Below, piece after piece: positions 1-8,070 of a stretch of 64,000 nucleotides of DNA. Where the stretch lies: contig NZ_CP074406.1 of NCBI RefSeq assembly GCF_018388425.1, positions 248,001 through 312,000 on the forward strand. Direction: 5' to 3'. The notes beneath the pieces were generated by a model. That model was not told the DNA's origin. It made no database searches and saw only the letters and a program-made list of their open reading frames with translations. The number at the start of each line of letters is the position of its first letter. The first letter of the stretch is position 1. Both the position numbers and the translations under genes were made by a program. Origin of the DNA: Nocardioides faecalis (GTDB taxonomy: Bacteria; Actinomycetota; Actinomycetes; Propionibacteriales; Nocardioidaceae).

Positions 1-745
1 ACAGCGAGTGCCCGCCGGAGTCGCGGACCAGGTGGAGCCGGCCGTAGGGGCTGGCCAGCGGGCCACGGCCCGCGGTGCCGCCGAGCGCGACGGCGCGGTC
101 GACGGCCTGTTCGAGGGAGTCGACGCCGAAGTAGGTGATCCACTTCGAGGGCAGCAGGTTGGGCCAGGTGCTCTCCAGCTCCAGCAGGCCCGCGACCGGG
201 CGGTCCTCGATGGTGAGCACCCGGTACGGGCGGCCGGTGGCGGAGGTGTGCAGCTGCGAGGCGAACCCGAACAGGGCGCCGTAGAAGGCCAGCGACTGCT
301 CGGGCTCCCCGGTGTCCAGCTCGTTCCAGCACAGGGCGCCGCGGCCGTTGAGCGCCTCGACACCGGCCCGGGCGACGCCCTGGTAGAGGCCGAGGACGGC
401 GCCGTGCGGGTCGAGCACCGAGGCCCCGTGCCCGGCTGCGGGCAGGTGGCGCGGGGGTGTGAGCACCTCCCCGCCCAGCGACCGGGCGGTGCGGGTGGCC
501 TGCTCGATGTCGTCGACGGCGAAGTAGGTGATCCAGCCGTGCGGGCGCCCGCCGTGCATCCCTGCCTCGGAGATGCCGGCGACGTCGCGCCCGTCCAGGC
601 TGCACATCCGGTAGACCGAGTCGCCGAGCTGCTCGTGGCGGACCTCCCAGCCGAGCAGGTCGGCGTAGAAGGCCTCGGCCGCGGCGGGGTCGGTGCAGCT
701 GAGCTCGACCCAGACCGGCTCGCCCGGAGCGAAGGTCGCGTTCAT
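1..745 (-). CDS. VOC family protein with two glyoxalase-like domains (3' end outside window)
   Basis: The reading frame starts at an ATG (745-743) and runs off the left edge, so about 248 residues are visible and the C-terminus is missing. Two vicinal-oxygen-chelate modules can be seen. The first begins near residue 10 with a 'WVELSCTDPAAAEAFY'-type beta-alpha opening and the second near residue 130 with 'CWNELDTGEPEQSLAFY'. This two-module layout is common in actinobacterial VOC proteins of unknown substrate. Its start overlaps the stop of the upstream crotonase gene by four bases (ATGA), so the two are probably translationally coupled and share the operator-bearing promoter at 1477-1704. 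Function is not assignable; metal ligands were not resolved. Confidence 0.85.
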   Translation of the reverse strand, partial: MNATFAPGEPVWVELSCTDPAAAEAFYADLLGWEVRHEQLGDSVYRMCSLDGRDVAGISEAGMHGGRPHGWITYFAVDDIEQATRTARSLGGEVLTPPRHLPAAGHGASVLDPHGAVLGLYQGVARAGVEALNGRGALCWNELDTGEPEQSLAFYGALFGFASQLHTSATGRPYRVLTIEDRPVAGLLELESTWPNLLPSKWITYFGVDSLEQAVDRAVALGGTAGRGPLASPYGRLHLVRDSGGHSL

Positions 746-1476
746 GACCGGCTCCCGGCCGCGAGGCCCCGGAGCACGGTGCGCGCCGAGGTCTCGAACA
801 CGATGCCGGGGTCCTCGTCGCGGCGTGCGGACTCGACGACGGTGACGAGGCCGCGGACCGCGTCCGCCGGCAACCCGGCGAGTGCGGTGACGGTCGCGGC
901 GAGGGTCTCGTCCAGGTCCGTAGGAGCGACGGCGCGGGCTGCGAGGCCGAGCGCGACGAGGTCGTCGCCGTCGGCCTCGGTGGTGCCGGTGAGCAGGCCG
1001 TAGGCCCGGGCGCGGGGCAGGGCGCGAGCAAGGGTGCGCCCGACGCCGGCCGGGGTGAAGCCGTAGCCGAGCTCGGGCAGCAGCAGTCGTGCGTCGCGTG
1101 CGGCGACCGGGAGGTGGATGGCGGCGAGCAGGCCGGCGCCGAAGCCGATCACCCGGCCCCGCACGCCCGCCACGACCGGCACCGGCAGGTCGCGGATCCG
1201 GTCGAGGAGCTCGTCGCTGCGGCGCAGGCCGCCGGCCACGGCGTCGGCGCCGGAGGCGGCGAGGGCGGGGAACGTGGTGGTGTCCCAGCCACCGCAGAAG
1301 TGCGGGCCGGCCATCACCAGCTCGACGACGGCGCAGCCCTCGTCGGTGGCCGCGGCCTCGAGGGTGTCGACGAGGTCGCACAGCAGCGTCTCGTCGAACG
1401 CGTTGGCGCGCGAGGCGTTGTCGAACGTGACGCGCGCGGCCCGGCCGTCGTGGGTGCGCTCGAGGGTGGTGGACAT
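742..1476 (-). CDS. Enoyl-CoA hydratase/isomerase (crotonase) family protein
   Basis: A 244-residue crotonase-fold protein. The start chosen is the ATG at 1476; a longer frame begins at 1491 but would run into the operator at 1489-1504. The oxyanion-hole segment 'GPHFCGGWD' and the helix 'GFGAGLLAAIHLPVA' are recognisable. At the position of hydratase Glu144 there is Leu, whereas the Glu of 'LLPELGYGF', equivalent to Glu164, is kept, so it may be an isomerase or hydrolase rather than a classical hydratase (inference). It is transcribed away from the ABC-importer operon from a shared intergenic region and is coupled to the VOC gene downstream. Confidence 0.85.
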   Translation of the reverse strand: MSTTLERTHDGRAARVTFDNASRANAFDETLLCDLVDTLEAAATDEGCAVVELVMAGPHFCGGWDTTTFPALAASGADAVAGGLRRSDELLDRIRDLPVPVVAGVRGRVIGFGAGLLAAIHLPVAARDARLLLPELGYGFTPAGVGRTLARALPRARAYGLLTGTTEADGDDLVALGLAARAVAPTDLDETLAATVTALAGLPADAVRGLVTVVESARRDEDPGIVFETSARTVLRGLAAGSRS

Positions 1477-1488
1477 GAAAGAATCATA

Positions 1489-1504
1489 CATACCGGTCGG
1501 TATG
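1489..1504. promoter_or_regulatory. TetR-type operator copy 1 (short form)
   Basis: CATACCGGTCGGTATG is an inverted repeat with perfect 7-bp arms and a 2-bp centre, 12 bp upstream of the crotonase ATG at 1476. It matches the ends of three longer copies at 1621, 14912 and 18767 but lacks four central bases. Its place between promoter and start fits repression. Binding by a TetR-family protein is inferred from the palindrome type only. Confidence 0.65.
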
Positions 1505-1620
1505 AATCAAGATCATCCCGGTTCCGGGTCCGAGGTCCCGGCTCGGATGGCCCGGCCCTGCGCGTGACGACGGTCACGAAAGACTGTTCCCGAACTCGCC
1601 GGAAGGGTGCCGTTGACGTT

Positions 1621-1640
1621 CATACCGGCCGGTCGGTACG
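1621..1640. promoter_or_regulatory. TetR-type operator copy 2
   Basis: CATACCGGCCGGTCGGTACG lies 64 bp upstream of the ATG at 1705 that starts the ABC-importer operon. It fits the 20-bp palindromic consensus CATACCGACCGGTCGGTATG drawn from the copies in this window. Together with copy 1 it brackets the divergent promoter region. Confidence 0.65.
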
Positions 1641-1704
1641 GTGTGGCTCGCGTCACGATCCCGGGAGCAGGTGACGCATCCCGACGCCTGGAGGAATGAG
1701 CAGG

Positions 1705-3219
1705 ATGATCAAGAACCGCGTGGGCTCGCGGCGGCTCGTTGCCGCTGCAGCCGTGCTGACCATGACCGCGCTGGGCCTGTCGGCCTGCGGTAGCGACGAC
1801 AACGACGCCAGCGGCGACGGCGGCCCGGTCCGCGCCCTGCTGTACGCGCAGCCGACGACCCTCGACCCCGTCGTGGGCGCCCGGACGGCCGCCTCGGTGT
1901 GGTCGACCATGCTCGAGCCGCTGATCGACGCCGACGACGACCTGGAGCTGGTCGACACCGGCATCATCACGTCCTGGGAGCGCACCGACCCGACCACCTG
2001 GACCTTCAAGGTCCGCGAGGGCATCGAGTTCACCAACGGCGAGAAGGCCGACGCCGCCGCCGTCGCGAACAGCATCCTGCTCAACCGCGACACCGACGCC
2101 GCGATCCTGAAGTCGTACTTCGCCAACGTGAAGACCGTCGAGGCTCCCGACGCCACCACCGTCGTGGTGACGACCGAGAAGCCGCAGTACAACCTCGCCG
2201 ACCTGCTCAGCAACGTCTTCCTGGTGCCGGCGAAGTACTACGAGGAGAAGGGCTCCGAGGGCTTCGCCGCCGCTCCGGTCGGCACCGGCCCGTACGTCCT
2301 GGACGAGGTCGCCGCCGGGCGCAGCATCTCGGTGAAGGTCAACCCGGACTACTGGGGCGAGGAGCCCGAGAACGAGGGTGTCGAGTTCACCTGGTCCAAC
2401 GAGCCCTCCCAGCGCCTGGCGCTGCTGCAGAGCGAGAGCGTCGACATCGCCCTCGACCTGCCCCAGGCGCAGGCCGAGCAGGCGGAGAAGGCCGGTCTGA
2501 AGACCACCACCGTCGACACGGCGATGAAGATCATCGCCTTCCTGGAGTCCAACAAGGCGCCCTTCGACGACCCGCAGCTGCGTGAGGCCGCGGCGCTGGC
2601 GATCGACCGCGAGGCCATCGCCGAGGGCATCTTCGACGGCAACGTGATCCCGGACGGGGGCCTGCTCAACATCAAGCCGGGCAGCGAGCCCGCCGAGCAG
2701 GTCGACGCCGACCCGGCCAAGGCCAAGAGCCTGGTCAAGGGCAGCCCGGAGGTCCCGATCACCTACCCGGCCGGCCAGTACGTCAACATCGACGAGGTCG
2801 CCCAGGCCATCGGCGGCAGTCTCGAGGCCGCCGGCTTCAAGGTGAAGTACAACCCCGTCGACTACGGCACCCTGGTCAAGCAGATCGTCGGTCGCCAGCT
2901 CAACGGCATCTACTTCTTCGCCGGCGTCCCGAACGTGGCCGTGCCCGACTTCTTCGCCAGCGGCTTCATGAAGTCCGTCTCGATCACCGGCAACTGCCCG
3001 GACCCGAAGATGGACGAGCTCGTCGCCTCCGCCCTGGAGCAGGACGACGCCGCTGCCGCCGCGCCGATCTACGAGGAGCTCAACACCCTCGGCGTCGTGG
3101 AGAAGCACTGCTACGTCCCGCTCTACCGGATGCAGCACACCTACGCCACGCAGAAGGACGTCAGCGGGATGGGCTTCAACGCCCTCAGCGCGATGGACTT
3201 CACCAAGGTGAAGAGCTGA
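1705..3219 (+). CDS. ABC transporter substrate-binding lipoprotein, family 5 (Opp/Dpp type)
   Basis: A 504-residue extracytoplasmic solute receptor. It opens with a basic n-region, a hydrophobic stretch and the lipobox Leu-Ser-Ala-Cys (Cys28), so it should be lipid-anchored on the outer face of the membrane. The following 'QPTTLDPVVGARTAASVWSTM' region and the later 'EFTNGEKADAAAV' segment are typical of the SBP_bac_5 fold. ATG 1705 is preferred to ATG 1696 because GGAGGA at 1690-1695 abuts the earlier ATG but is nine bases from the later one. It is first in a five-gene importer operon under operator copy 2. Family members bind peptides, nickel, opines, sugars or hydrophobic acids; the catabolic neighbours suggest uptake of the regulon's substrate (inference). 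Confidence 0.92.
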   Translation: MIKNRVGSRRLVAAAAVLTMTALGLSACGSDDNDASGDGGPVRALLYAQPTTLDPVVGARTAASVWSTMLEPLIDADDDLELVDTGIITSWERTDPTTWTFKVREGIEFTNGEKADAAAVANSILLNRDTDAAILKSYFANVKTVEAPDATTVVVTTEKPQYNLADLLSNVFLVPAKYYEEKGSEGFAAAPVGTGPYVLDEVAAGRSISVKVNPDYWGEEPENEGVEFTWSNEPSQRLALLQSESVDIALDLPQAQAEQAEKAGLKTTTVDTAMKIIAFLESNKAPFDDPQLREAAALAIDREAIAEGIFDGNVIPDGGLLNIKPGSEPAEQVDADPAKAKSLVKGSPEVPITYPAGQYVNIDEVAQAIGGSLEAAGFKVKYNPVDYGTLVKQIVGRQLNGIYFFAGVPNVAVPDFFASGFMKSVSITGNCPDPKMDELVASALEQDDAAAAAPIYEELNTLGVVEKHCYVPLYRMQHTYATQKDVSGMGFNALSAMDFTKVKS

Positions 3220-3221
3220 CC

Positions 3222-4058
3222 ATGTCGCATGCGATGGTGACGGGGACGGCGGCCGGACGGCCGCCGTCCCCGGCACCGGGGGACCCGGTGCTGGTGGTCG
3301 ACGACCTCGTCGTCGAGCACCGGAACCGGACCTCCGGGGAGATCTTCACCGCGGTGGACCGCGTGTCCCTGCGGATCGGCGCCGGTCAGAGCCTGGCCGT
3401 GGTCGGCGAGTCCGGCTCCGGCAAGACGACGCTCGCCATGGCCGCCACCGGGCTCGGCCCGCGCACCGGCGGCCGGATCGAGCTGCTCGGCCGCGACCTC
3501 GACGCCCTCGGCCGGAGCGAGCTCCGGGCGCTGCGCCCCGAGGTCCAGGTCGTCTTCCAGGACCCCCACGGCTCCCTCGACCCGCGCCAGTCGGTGCGCT
3601 CGGGCTTCGCCGAGCTGCGCAAGCTGCAGCCGGAGCGGACCACCTGGATCACCGACGAGGCGCTGCTGGAGCGGGTCCGCCTGTCCCCGGCGCTGCTCGA
3701 CCGCTACCCCCACCAGCTCAGCGGCGGCCAGGCCCAGCGGGTCTGCATCGCCCGGGCACTGCTGATGCGTCCGCGGCTCATCGTCGCCGACGAGCCGACC
3801 TCCGGTCTCGACGTCTCGGTCCAGGCCGACGTGCTGCGGCTGCTGCAGGAGATCCGCGAGACGACCGGCGCCGCCCTGCTGATGATCAGCCACGACCTGG
3901 CCGTCGTGCGGTCCGTGTGCGAGGCGGTGATCGTGATGTTCCGCGGCCAGGTCGTCGAGGCCGGCGCGTGCGAACAGGTCTTCCGCGCCCCCACCGCGGA
4001 CTACACCCGAGAGCTGCTGGACGCGATGCCCGGCAGCCGATGGAGGTCCCGCCGATGA
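3222..4058 (+). CDS. ABC transporter ATP-binding protein (DppF/OppF-like, short)
   Basis: A 278-residue ATPase. Walker A (GESGSGKTT) is at residues 62-70, followed by a Q-loop in 'VVFQDPHGSLDPRQS', the signature LSGGQAQR, Walker B LIVADEPTSGLD and the H-loop in 'ISHDLAV'. It ends right after the 'YTRELLDAMP' segment, so it lacks the C-terminal oligo_HPY extension of most DppD/DppF proteins and resembles the shorter NikD/NikE-type ATPases. It begins two bases after the receptor stop and overlaps the permease start by ATGA. It should energise import together with the second ATPase at 5883-6674. Confidence 0.93.
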   Translation: MSHAMVTGTAAGRPPSPAPGDPVLVVDDLVVEHRNRTSGEIFTAVDRVSLRIGAGQSLAVVGESGSGKTTLAMAATGLGPRTGGRIELLGRDLDALGRSELRALRPEVQVVFQDPHGSLDPRQSVRSGFAELRKLQPERTTWITDEALLERVRLSPALLDRYPHQLSGGQAQRVCIARALLMRPRLIVADEPTSGLDVSVQADVLRLLQEIRETTGAALLMISHDLAVVRSVCEAVIVMFRGQVVEAGACEQVFRAPTADYTRELLDAMPGSRWRSRR

Positions 4059-4978
4059 AGGTCTCCACCCTGCGCCGGATCGGATCCCGGCTCGGCGCGC
4101 TGTTCGCGTCCCTGATGATCGCGCTGACCATCGCCTTCGCGCTCGGCCGCCTCTCCGGCGACCCGACCGCCACCATCCTCGGCCCGATGGCGCCGCAGGA
4201 GCAGCGTGACGCGCTGCGGGCCGAGCTGGGCCTCGACCGGCCCCTGCTCGTGCAGTACCTCGACTACTTGCGCGGCGTGTTCACCGCCGACCTCGGGACG
4301 TCGCTGCAGTTCTACCAGGACAACACCGCGATGATCCTGGAGCGACTTCCCTTCACGCTGCAGCTGGTCGCCGCCGGCATGCTGCTGGCCGTCCTGGTCG
4401 GCGTCCCGCTCGGCACGCTCGCCGCGCTCCGCGAGGGCACCTGGTGGGACCGCGGGGCCTCGACCCTGGCCCTGCTCGGCCAGTCGGTGCCGGTGTTCTG
4501 GCTGGGGATGATGTTCATCGTCCTGTTCGCCGTGAACCTCGGCTGGCTGCCCGCCGGGCAGTCGGGGAGCTTCAAGCACCTGATCCTGCCCGCGGTGACC
4601 ATGGCGCTCTACCCGATGGCGCACATCGCCCGGCTCACCCGCGCCTCGATGAGCGAGGCGCTCGCCGAGCCGTTCGTCGACTCCGCCCGCGCCCGGGGCA
4701 TCAGCCAGGTCCGGGTCGTGTGGCGGCACGCCTTCAAGAACGCGATGATGCCGATCCTGACCATCGTCGTGCTGCAGACGGGCATCCTGCTCTCCGGCGC
4801 CGTGGCCATCGAGTACGTCTACAGCTGGCCGGGCCTCGGGCAGCTCGCCCTGCAGGCCATCCAGTTCCGCGACTTCCCGCTGGTCCAGGCGATCGTCGTC
4901 TTCGGCGCGCTCGTCTTCGTCGGCCTGAACCTGGTGGTGGACATCCTGCACTCCGTCGTCGACCCGAGGGTGAGGTAG
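4055..4978 (+). CDS. ABC transporter permease (DppB/OppB-like)
   Basis: A 307-residue polytopic membrane protein. The start is the ATG at 4055, overlapping the ATPase stop and preceded by GGAGG at 4042-4046. An N-terminal membrane segment (about residues 10-32) is followed by the periplasmic loop typical of DppB, with 'MAPQEQRDALRAELGLDRPL'. Several further helices follow, then the EAA coupling loop around 'DSARARGISQVRVVWRHAFKNAM', which docks on the ATPases. The C-terminus 'LNLVVDILHSVVDPRVR' is the usual DppB ending. It forms the channel with the next permease. Confidence 0.94.
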   Translation: MKVSTLRRIGSRLGALFASLMIALTIAFALGRLSGDPTATILGPMAPQEQRDALRAELGLDRPLLVQYLDYLRGVFTADLGTSLQFYQDNTAMILERLPFTLQLVAAGMLLAVLVGVPLGTLAALREGTWWDRGASTLALLGQSVPVFWLGMMFIVLFAVNLGWLPAGQSGSFKHLILPAVTMALYPMAHIARLTRASMSEALAEPFVDSARARGISQVRVVWRHAFKNAMMPILTIVVLQTGILLSGAVAIEYVYSWPGLGQLALQAIQFRDFPLVQAIVVFGALVFVGLNLVVDILHSVVDPRVR

Positions 4979-4983
4979 AGGTC

Positions 4984-5886
4984 ATGACCCAGCTCGACGT
5001 CGAACTGGTCGCCCCCACGCCGCCGCCGGCCCCCGCCCGCGCCGGCCGCCGCAACCGCCGCCGCAGGACCGCGGTCTTCTGGCTCGCGCTCCCGCTCGCG
5101 GTGATGGCCGTGGCCGTGTTCGTGCTGCCGATGACCGGCCTGCTGCCCGGCACCGCCCAGGACCTCACCGCCACGCGCCGCCCGCCGGCCTTCCTCGACG
5201 GCGGCTCCTGGGCCAACCCGCTGGGCACCAACAAGCTCGGCCAGGACGTGCTCAGCCAGCTCGTCGAGGCCGGCCGGCTCACCATCCTGATCGGCCTGGT
5301 CGGGGCCCTGGTCTCGATCGGCCCCGGGACCCTGCTCGGCCTCTTCGCCGGCTACTGCCGGGGATGGGTCGACAAGGTCATCTCGATCCTGATCGATGCC
5401 CAGCTCGCCCTGCCGTTCATCCTCATCGCGCTGGCGATCATCGCCAACCGCGGCAGCTCGCTGCCGGTGCTGTTCGTCGTCCTCGCGCTGACCGGGTGGG
5501 CGCCGTGCGCCCGGGTGACCCGAGCCGCGACGCTCAGCCTGCGCGAGCGGCAGTTCGTGATGGGGCTGCGCGCTGCCGGCGCCTCCGAGCCGCGCATCGT
5601 GTTCCGGCACGTGCTGCCCAACCTGGCCGGCACGATCGTCGCGCTGGGCACGCTGCAGATCGGCACCGCGATCCTGGTCGAGAGCGCCCTGAGCTTCCTC
5701 GGCCTGGGGGTCGTCCCGCCGAAGGCCAGCTGGGGCTCCATGCTTGCCGCCGGCCAGGACGAGCTCGGCCAGGCGTGGTGGATCGCGCTGTTCCCGGGCC
5801 TGGCGATCACGGCGACCGTGCTGCTGGTCAACCTGCTCGGCGACGCCCTGCTCACCCACCACGACCCGAGGAAGAAGCGGCGATGA
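4984..5886 (+). CDS. ABC transporter permease (DppC/OppC-like)
   Basis: A 300-residue permease. A short Arg-rich cytoplasmic N-terminus precedes the first membrane helix (about residues 33-52). The segment 'NPLGTNKLGQDVLSQLVEAG' matches the conserved DppC loop (H/N-P-xGTDxxGRDVxSR), and the EAA loop is in 'RQFVMGLRAAGASEPRIVFRH'. It ends 'LLGDALLTHHDPRKKRR', typical for this subfamily. It starts five bases after the DppB-like gene and overlaps the next ATPase start by ATGA, so the importer genes are co-translated. Confidence 0.94.
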   Translation: MTQLDVELVAPTPPPAPARAGRRNRRRRTAVFWLALPLAVMAVAVFVLPMTGLLPGTAQDLTATRRPPAFLDGGSWANPLGTNKLGQDVLSQLVEAGRLTILIGLVGALVSIGPGTLLGLFAGYCRGWVDKVISILIDAQLALPFILIALAIIANRGSSLPVLFVVLALTGWAPCARVTRAATLSLRERQFVMGLRAAGASEPRIVFRHVLPNLAGTIVALGTLQIGTAILVESALSFLGLGVVPPKASWGSMLAAGQDELGQAWWIALFPGLAITATVLLVNLLGDALLTHHDPRKKRR

Positions 5887-6674
5887 ACGACCTGCTCACC
5901 ATCTCCGGCCTCGCGATCACCGCCCGCGTCGCCGACGGCGACCTGCCGCTGCTGCGCGACGTCGACCTGACCGTGGGCCGCGGCGAGGTGCTCGGCGTCG
6001 TCGGCGAGTCCGGCAGCGGCAAGACCACCCTCGCCCGCTGCGTGGTCGGGCTGCTCGAGCGCAACGTCCGGGTCGAGGCCGGCGAGGTCCGCCTCGCCGA
6101 GACCCAGGTCGTGGCGCCGGGCGTCGACCGCACCCGCGAGGTGCGCGGCGCACAGGTCGGCATGGTCTTCCAGGACGCCTCCCGCTCGCTCAACCCCCTG
6201 ATGCGGATCCGGGCGCACCTGGCCGAGGTGCTGCGGCGCCACGTCCCCCACATCACCAAGCAGGAGATCGAGCAGCGCTCGGTCGAGGTGCTCGAGCAGA
6301 TGCGGATCGCCGACGCGCGCCGGGTGCTCGACAGCTATCCGCACCAGCTCTCCGGCGGCCTGCGGCAGCGGGTGGCGATCGGTCTCGCCGTCGTCACCCG
6401 GCCCTCGCTCGTCATCGCCGACGAGTGCACCACGGCGCTGGACGTGACCACCCAGACCAAGGTGGTCGAGCTGTTCCGCACCCTCGTCGACGAGCTCGGC
6501 ATCGGGCTGCTGTTCGTCACCCACGACCTGATGCTGGCCAGCGACCTGTGCGACCGGATCGCGGTGATGAGCCAGGGCCGCGTCGTCGAGCAGGGGCCGG
6601 CGATGGACGTGCTCGAACACCCGCACGAGGACTACACCCGGCAGCTGCTGGCTGCCATCCCGACCTGGAACTGA
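5883..6674 (+). CDS. ABC transporter ATP-binding protein (DppD-like, short)
   Basis: A 263-residue ATPase with Walker A at residues 41-49 (GESGSGKTT), Q-loop in 'MVFQDASRSLNPLM', signature LSGGLRQR, and H-loop in 'FVTHDLMLASD'. Walker B reads LVIADECTTALD, with Cys in place of the usual Pro after the catalytic Glu. The Glu itself is intact, so ATP hydrolysis is expected. Like its partner it stops just after the 'YTRQLLAAIP' segment and has no oligo_HPY tail. It completes the importer; the downstream synthase-like gene follows after 16 bp with AGGAG at 6676-6680 as ribosome binding site. Confidence 0.93.
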   Translation: MNDLLTISGLAITARVADGDLPLLRDVDLTVGRGEVLGVVGESGSGKTTLARCVVGLLERNVRVEAGEVRLAETQVVAPGVDRTREVRGAQVGMVFQDASRSLNPLMRIRAHLAEVLRRHVPHITKQEIEQRSVEVLEQMRIADARRVLDSYPHQLSGGLRQRVAIGLAVVTRPSLVIADECTTALDVTTQTKVVELFRTLVDELGIGLLFVTHDLMLASDLCDRIAVMSQGRVVEQGPAMDVLEHPHEDYTRQLLAAIPTWN

Positions 6675-6690
6675 CAGGAGCAGCAACCAC

Positions 6691-8070
6691 ATGCCCGAAG
6701 CGAACGGGATCGGAGCCTACGCGGCGTACCTGCCGTCGTACGTGCTCACCGACAACCAGATCGACGGTGCCCGGTCCGCGCGGCCCGGCGGGCCCGCCCG
6801 CAGCGTCGCCGCGTACGACGAGGACAGCGTCACCATGGCGGTGGAGGCCCTGCGTGGCCTGGTCGATGAGACCACCCGCGGCCCGCTGCTGCTCGCCAGC
6901 ACCTCGGCGCCCTACGCGGTGAAGACGTCGGCCGGGATCGTGCACGCCGCGCTCGGCCTCGACCCGTCGGTGAGGGCCACCGACCTGCACGGCCACCGCG
7001 CCGGCGCCACCGCGCTGGACCTGGTGCTCCGGCTGGGTGCCACCGCGGCCGCCTCCGACCTGCGCGGCACCCGGCCCGGCGCCCCGGACGAGCTGGCCCA
7101 GGGTGACGCCGCCGCCGCGTTCGCCCCCGGCGACGCGGTGCGGCTGCTCGCCTCCGCCGGACGCACCACCGAGCTGCTGGAGCGCTGGCGGCTGCCCGGC
7201 GAGCAGCACGACCGGGTGTGGGACGAGCGGTTCACCGCCGAGGTGCTCGTCGAGGCCGCGTCGGCGGCCGCCTCCGCCGCGCTGGCCGAGGCCGGCGTCG
7301 AGGCCGTGGACCACGTGGTGGTCTCCTCCAGCAACGCCCGTGCCGCCGCCGCGCTGCGCCGCCGCCTCGGCGGCAGCGGCGCCGACGCCGCGGTCGAGCG
7401 ACAGGTCGGCTTCACCGGCGCCGCGCACCCCGGCCTGCTGCTCGCCGCGACCCTCGACGTCGCCGAGCCCGGCCAGACCGTGCTGCTGCTCTCGGCCACC
7501 GAGGGCGCGGACGCGTTCGTGCTCCGGGTCGCCGACGGCATCGAGGACGCCCGCCGCAGCCCCGCCGTCGCCGACCAGCTCGCCGGCCGCGCGAGCGTGG
7601 GCTACGGCCGCTACCTGCGCTGGCGCGGGCTGCTCGACGTGCAGGGTCCTGCTCGCCCGGCGGCCCCGGCGCCCGCCGCCCCGCCGATGTACCGCCGCGA
7701 GGGCTGGAAGTACCGGCTCGAGGGCAGCCGGTGCGAGGCCTGCGGCGCCGTGAGCACCCCGCCCAGCCGGGTCTGTGCCGGCTGCGGCACCCTCGGCGGT
7801 GACGGCACCGGCAAGGTCTCGCTGCGCGACGCCTTCGCCACCGTCGTCTCGGTGACCGAGGACCACCTCACCACCATGCCCGAGGCCTCGGTGGCCGTGG
7901 TCGTCGCCGACGTCGAGGGCGGCGGCCGGCTCACCGGCTACGCCACCGACATCCGGCCGAGCGAGGTCCAGGTCGGGATGACGGTGCGGCCGACGTTCCG
8001 CCGCATGTGGACCACCGACGGGATCCACAACCACTTCTGGAAGCTTCGTCCCTGGGAGGGCAACCGCTGA
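6691..8070 (+). CDS. HMG-CoA-synthase/KAS III-like domain fused to DUF35 (zinc ribbon + OB fold)
   Basis: A 459-residue fusion. Residues 1 to about 325 have the layout of an HMG-CoA-synthase/ketoacyl synthase III-like thiolase fold ('GIGAYAAYLPSYVLT' opening, 'GFTGAAHPGLLLAATLD' later). From about residue 337 a DUF35 rubredoxin-like zinc ribbon follows (Cys348, 351, 362, 365), then an OB fold. The catalytic Cys of HMG-CoA synthases is replaced: the aligned segment reads 'LHGHRAGATALDL' with His102 at the Cys position, and no Cys occurs before residue 348. Classical condensation is therefore unlikely. The gene overlaps the following thiolase by one base. In archaea HMG-CoA synthase, thiolase and DUF35 form one channelled complex, and in steroid catabolism DUF35 partners Ltp2-type retro-aldolases. 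A role in carbon-carbon bond cleavage or scaffolding of the thiolase is inferred. Confidence 0.85.
   Translation: MPEANGIGAYAAYLPSYVLTDNQIDGARSARPGGPARSVAAYDEDSVTMAVEALRGLVDETTRGPLLLASTSAPYAVKTSAGIVHAALGLDPSVRATDLHGHRAGATALDLVLRLGATAAASDLRGTRPGAPDELAQGDAAAAFAPGDAVRLLASAGRTTELLERWRLPGEQHDRVWDERFTAEVLVEAASAAASAALAEAGVEAVDHVVVSSSNARAAAALRRRLGGSGADAAVERQVGFTGAAHPGLLLAATLDVAEPGQTVLLLSATEGADAFVLRVADGIEDARRSPAVADQLAGRASVGYGRYLRWRGLLDVQGPARPAAPAPAAPPMYRREGWKYRLEGSRCEACGAVSTPPSRVCAGCGTLGGDGTGKVSLRDAFATVVSVTEDHLTTMPEASVAVVVADVEGGGRLTGYATDIRPSEVQVGMTVRPTFRRMWTTDGIHNHFWKLRPWEGNR

Noticed and set aside
1513..3276. A 587-codon minus-strand frame opposite the substrate-binding lipoprotein
   Set aside because: The plus-strand frame has a signal peptide, lipobox and family motifs; the antisense frame has none.
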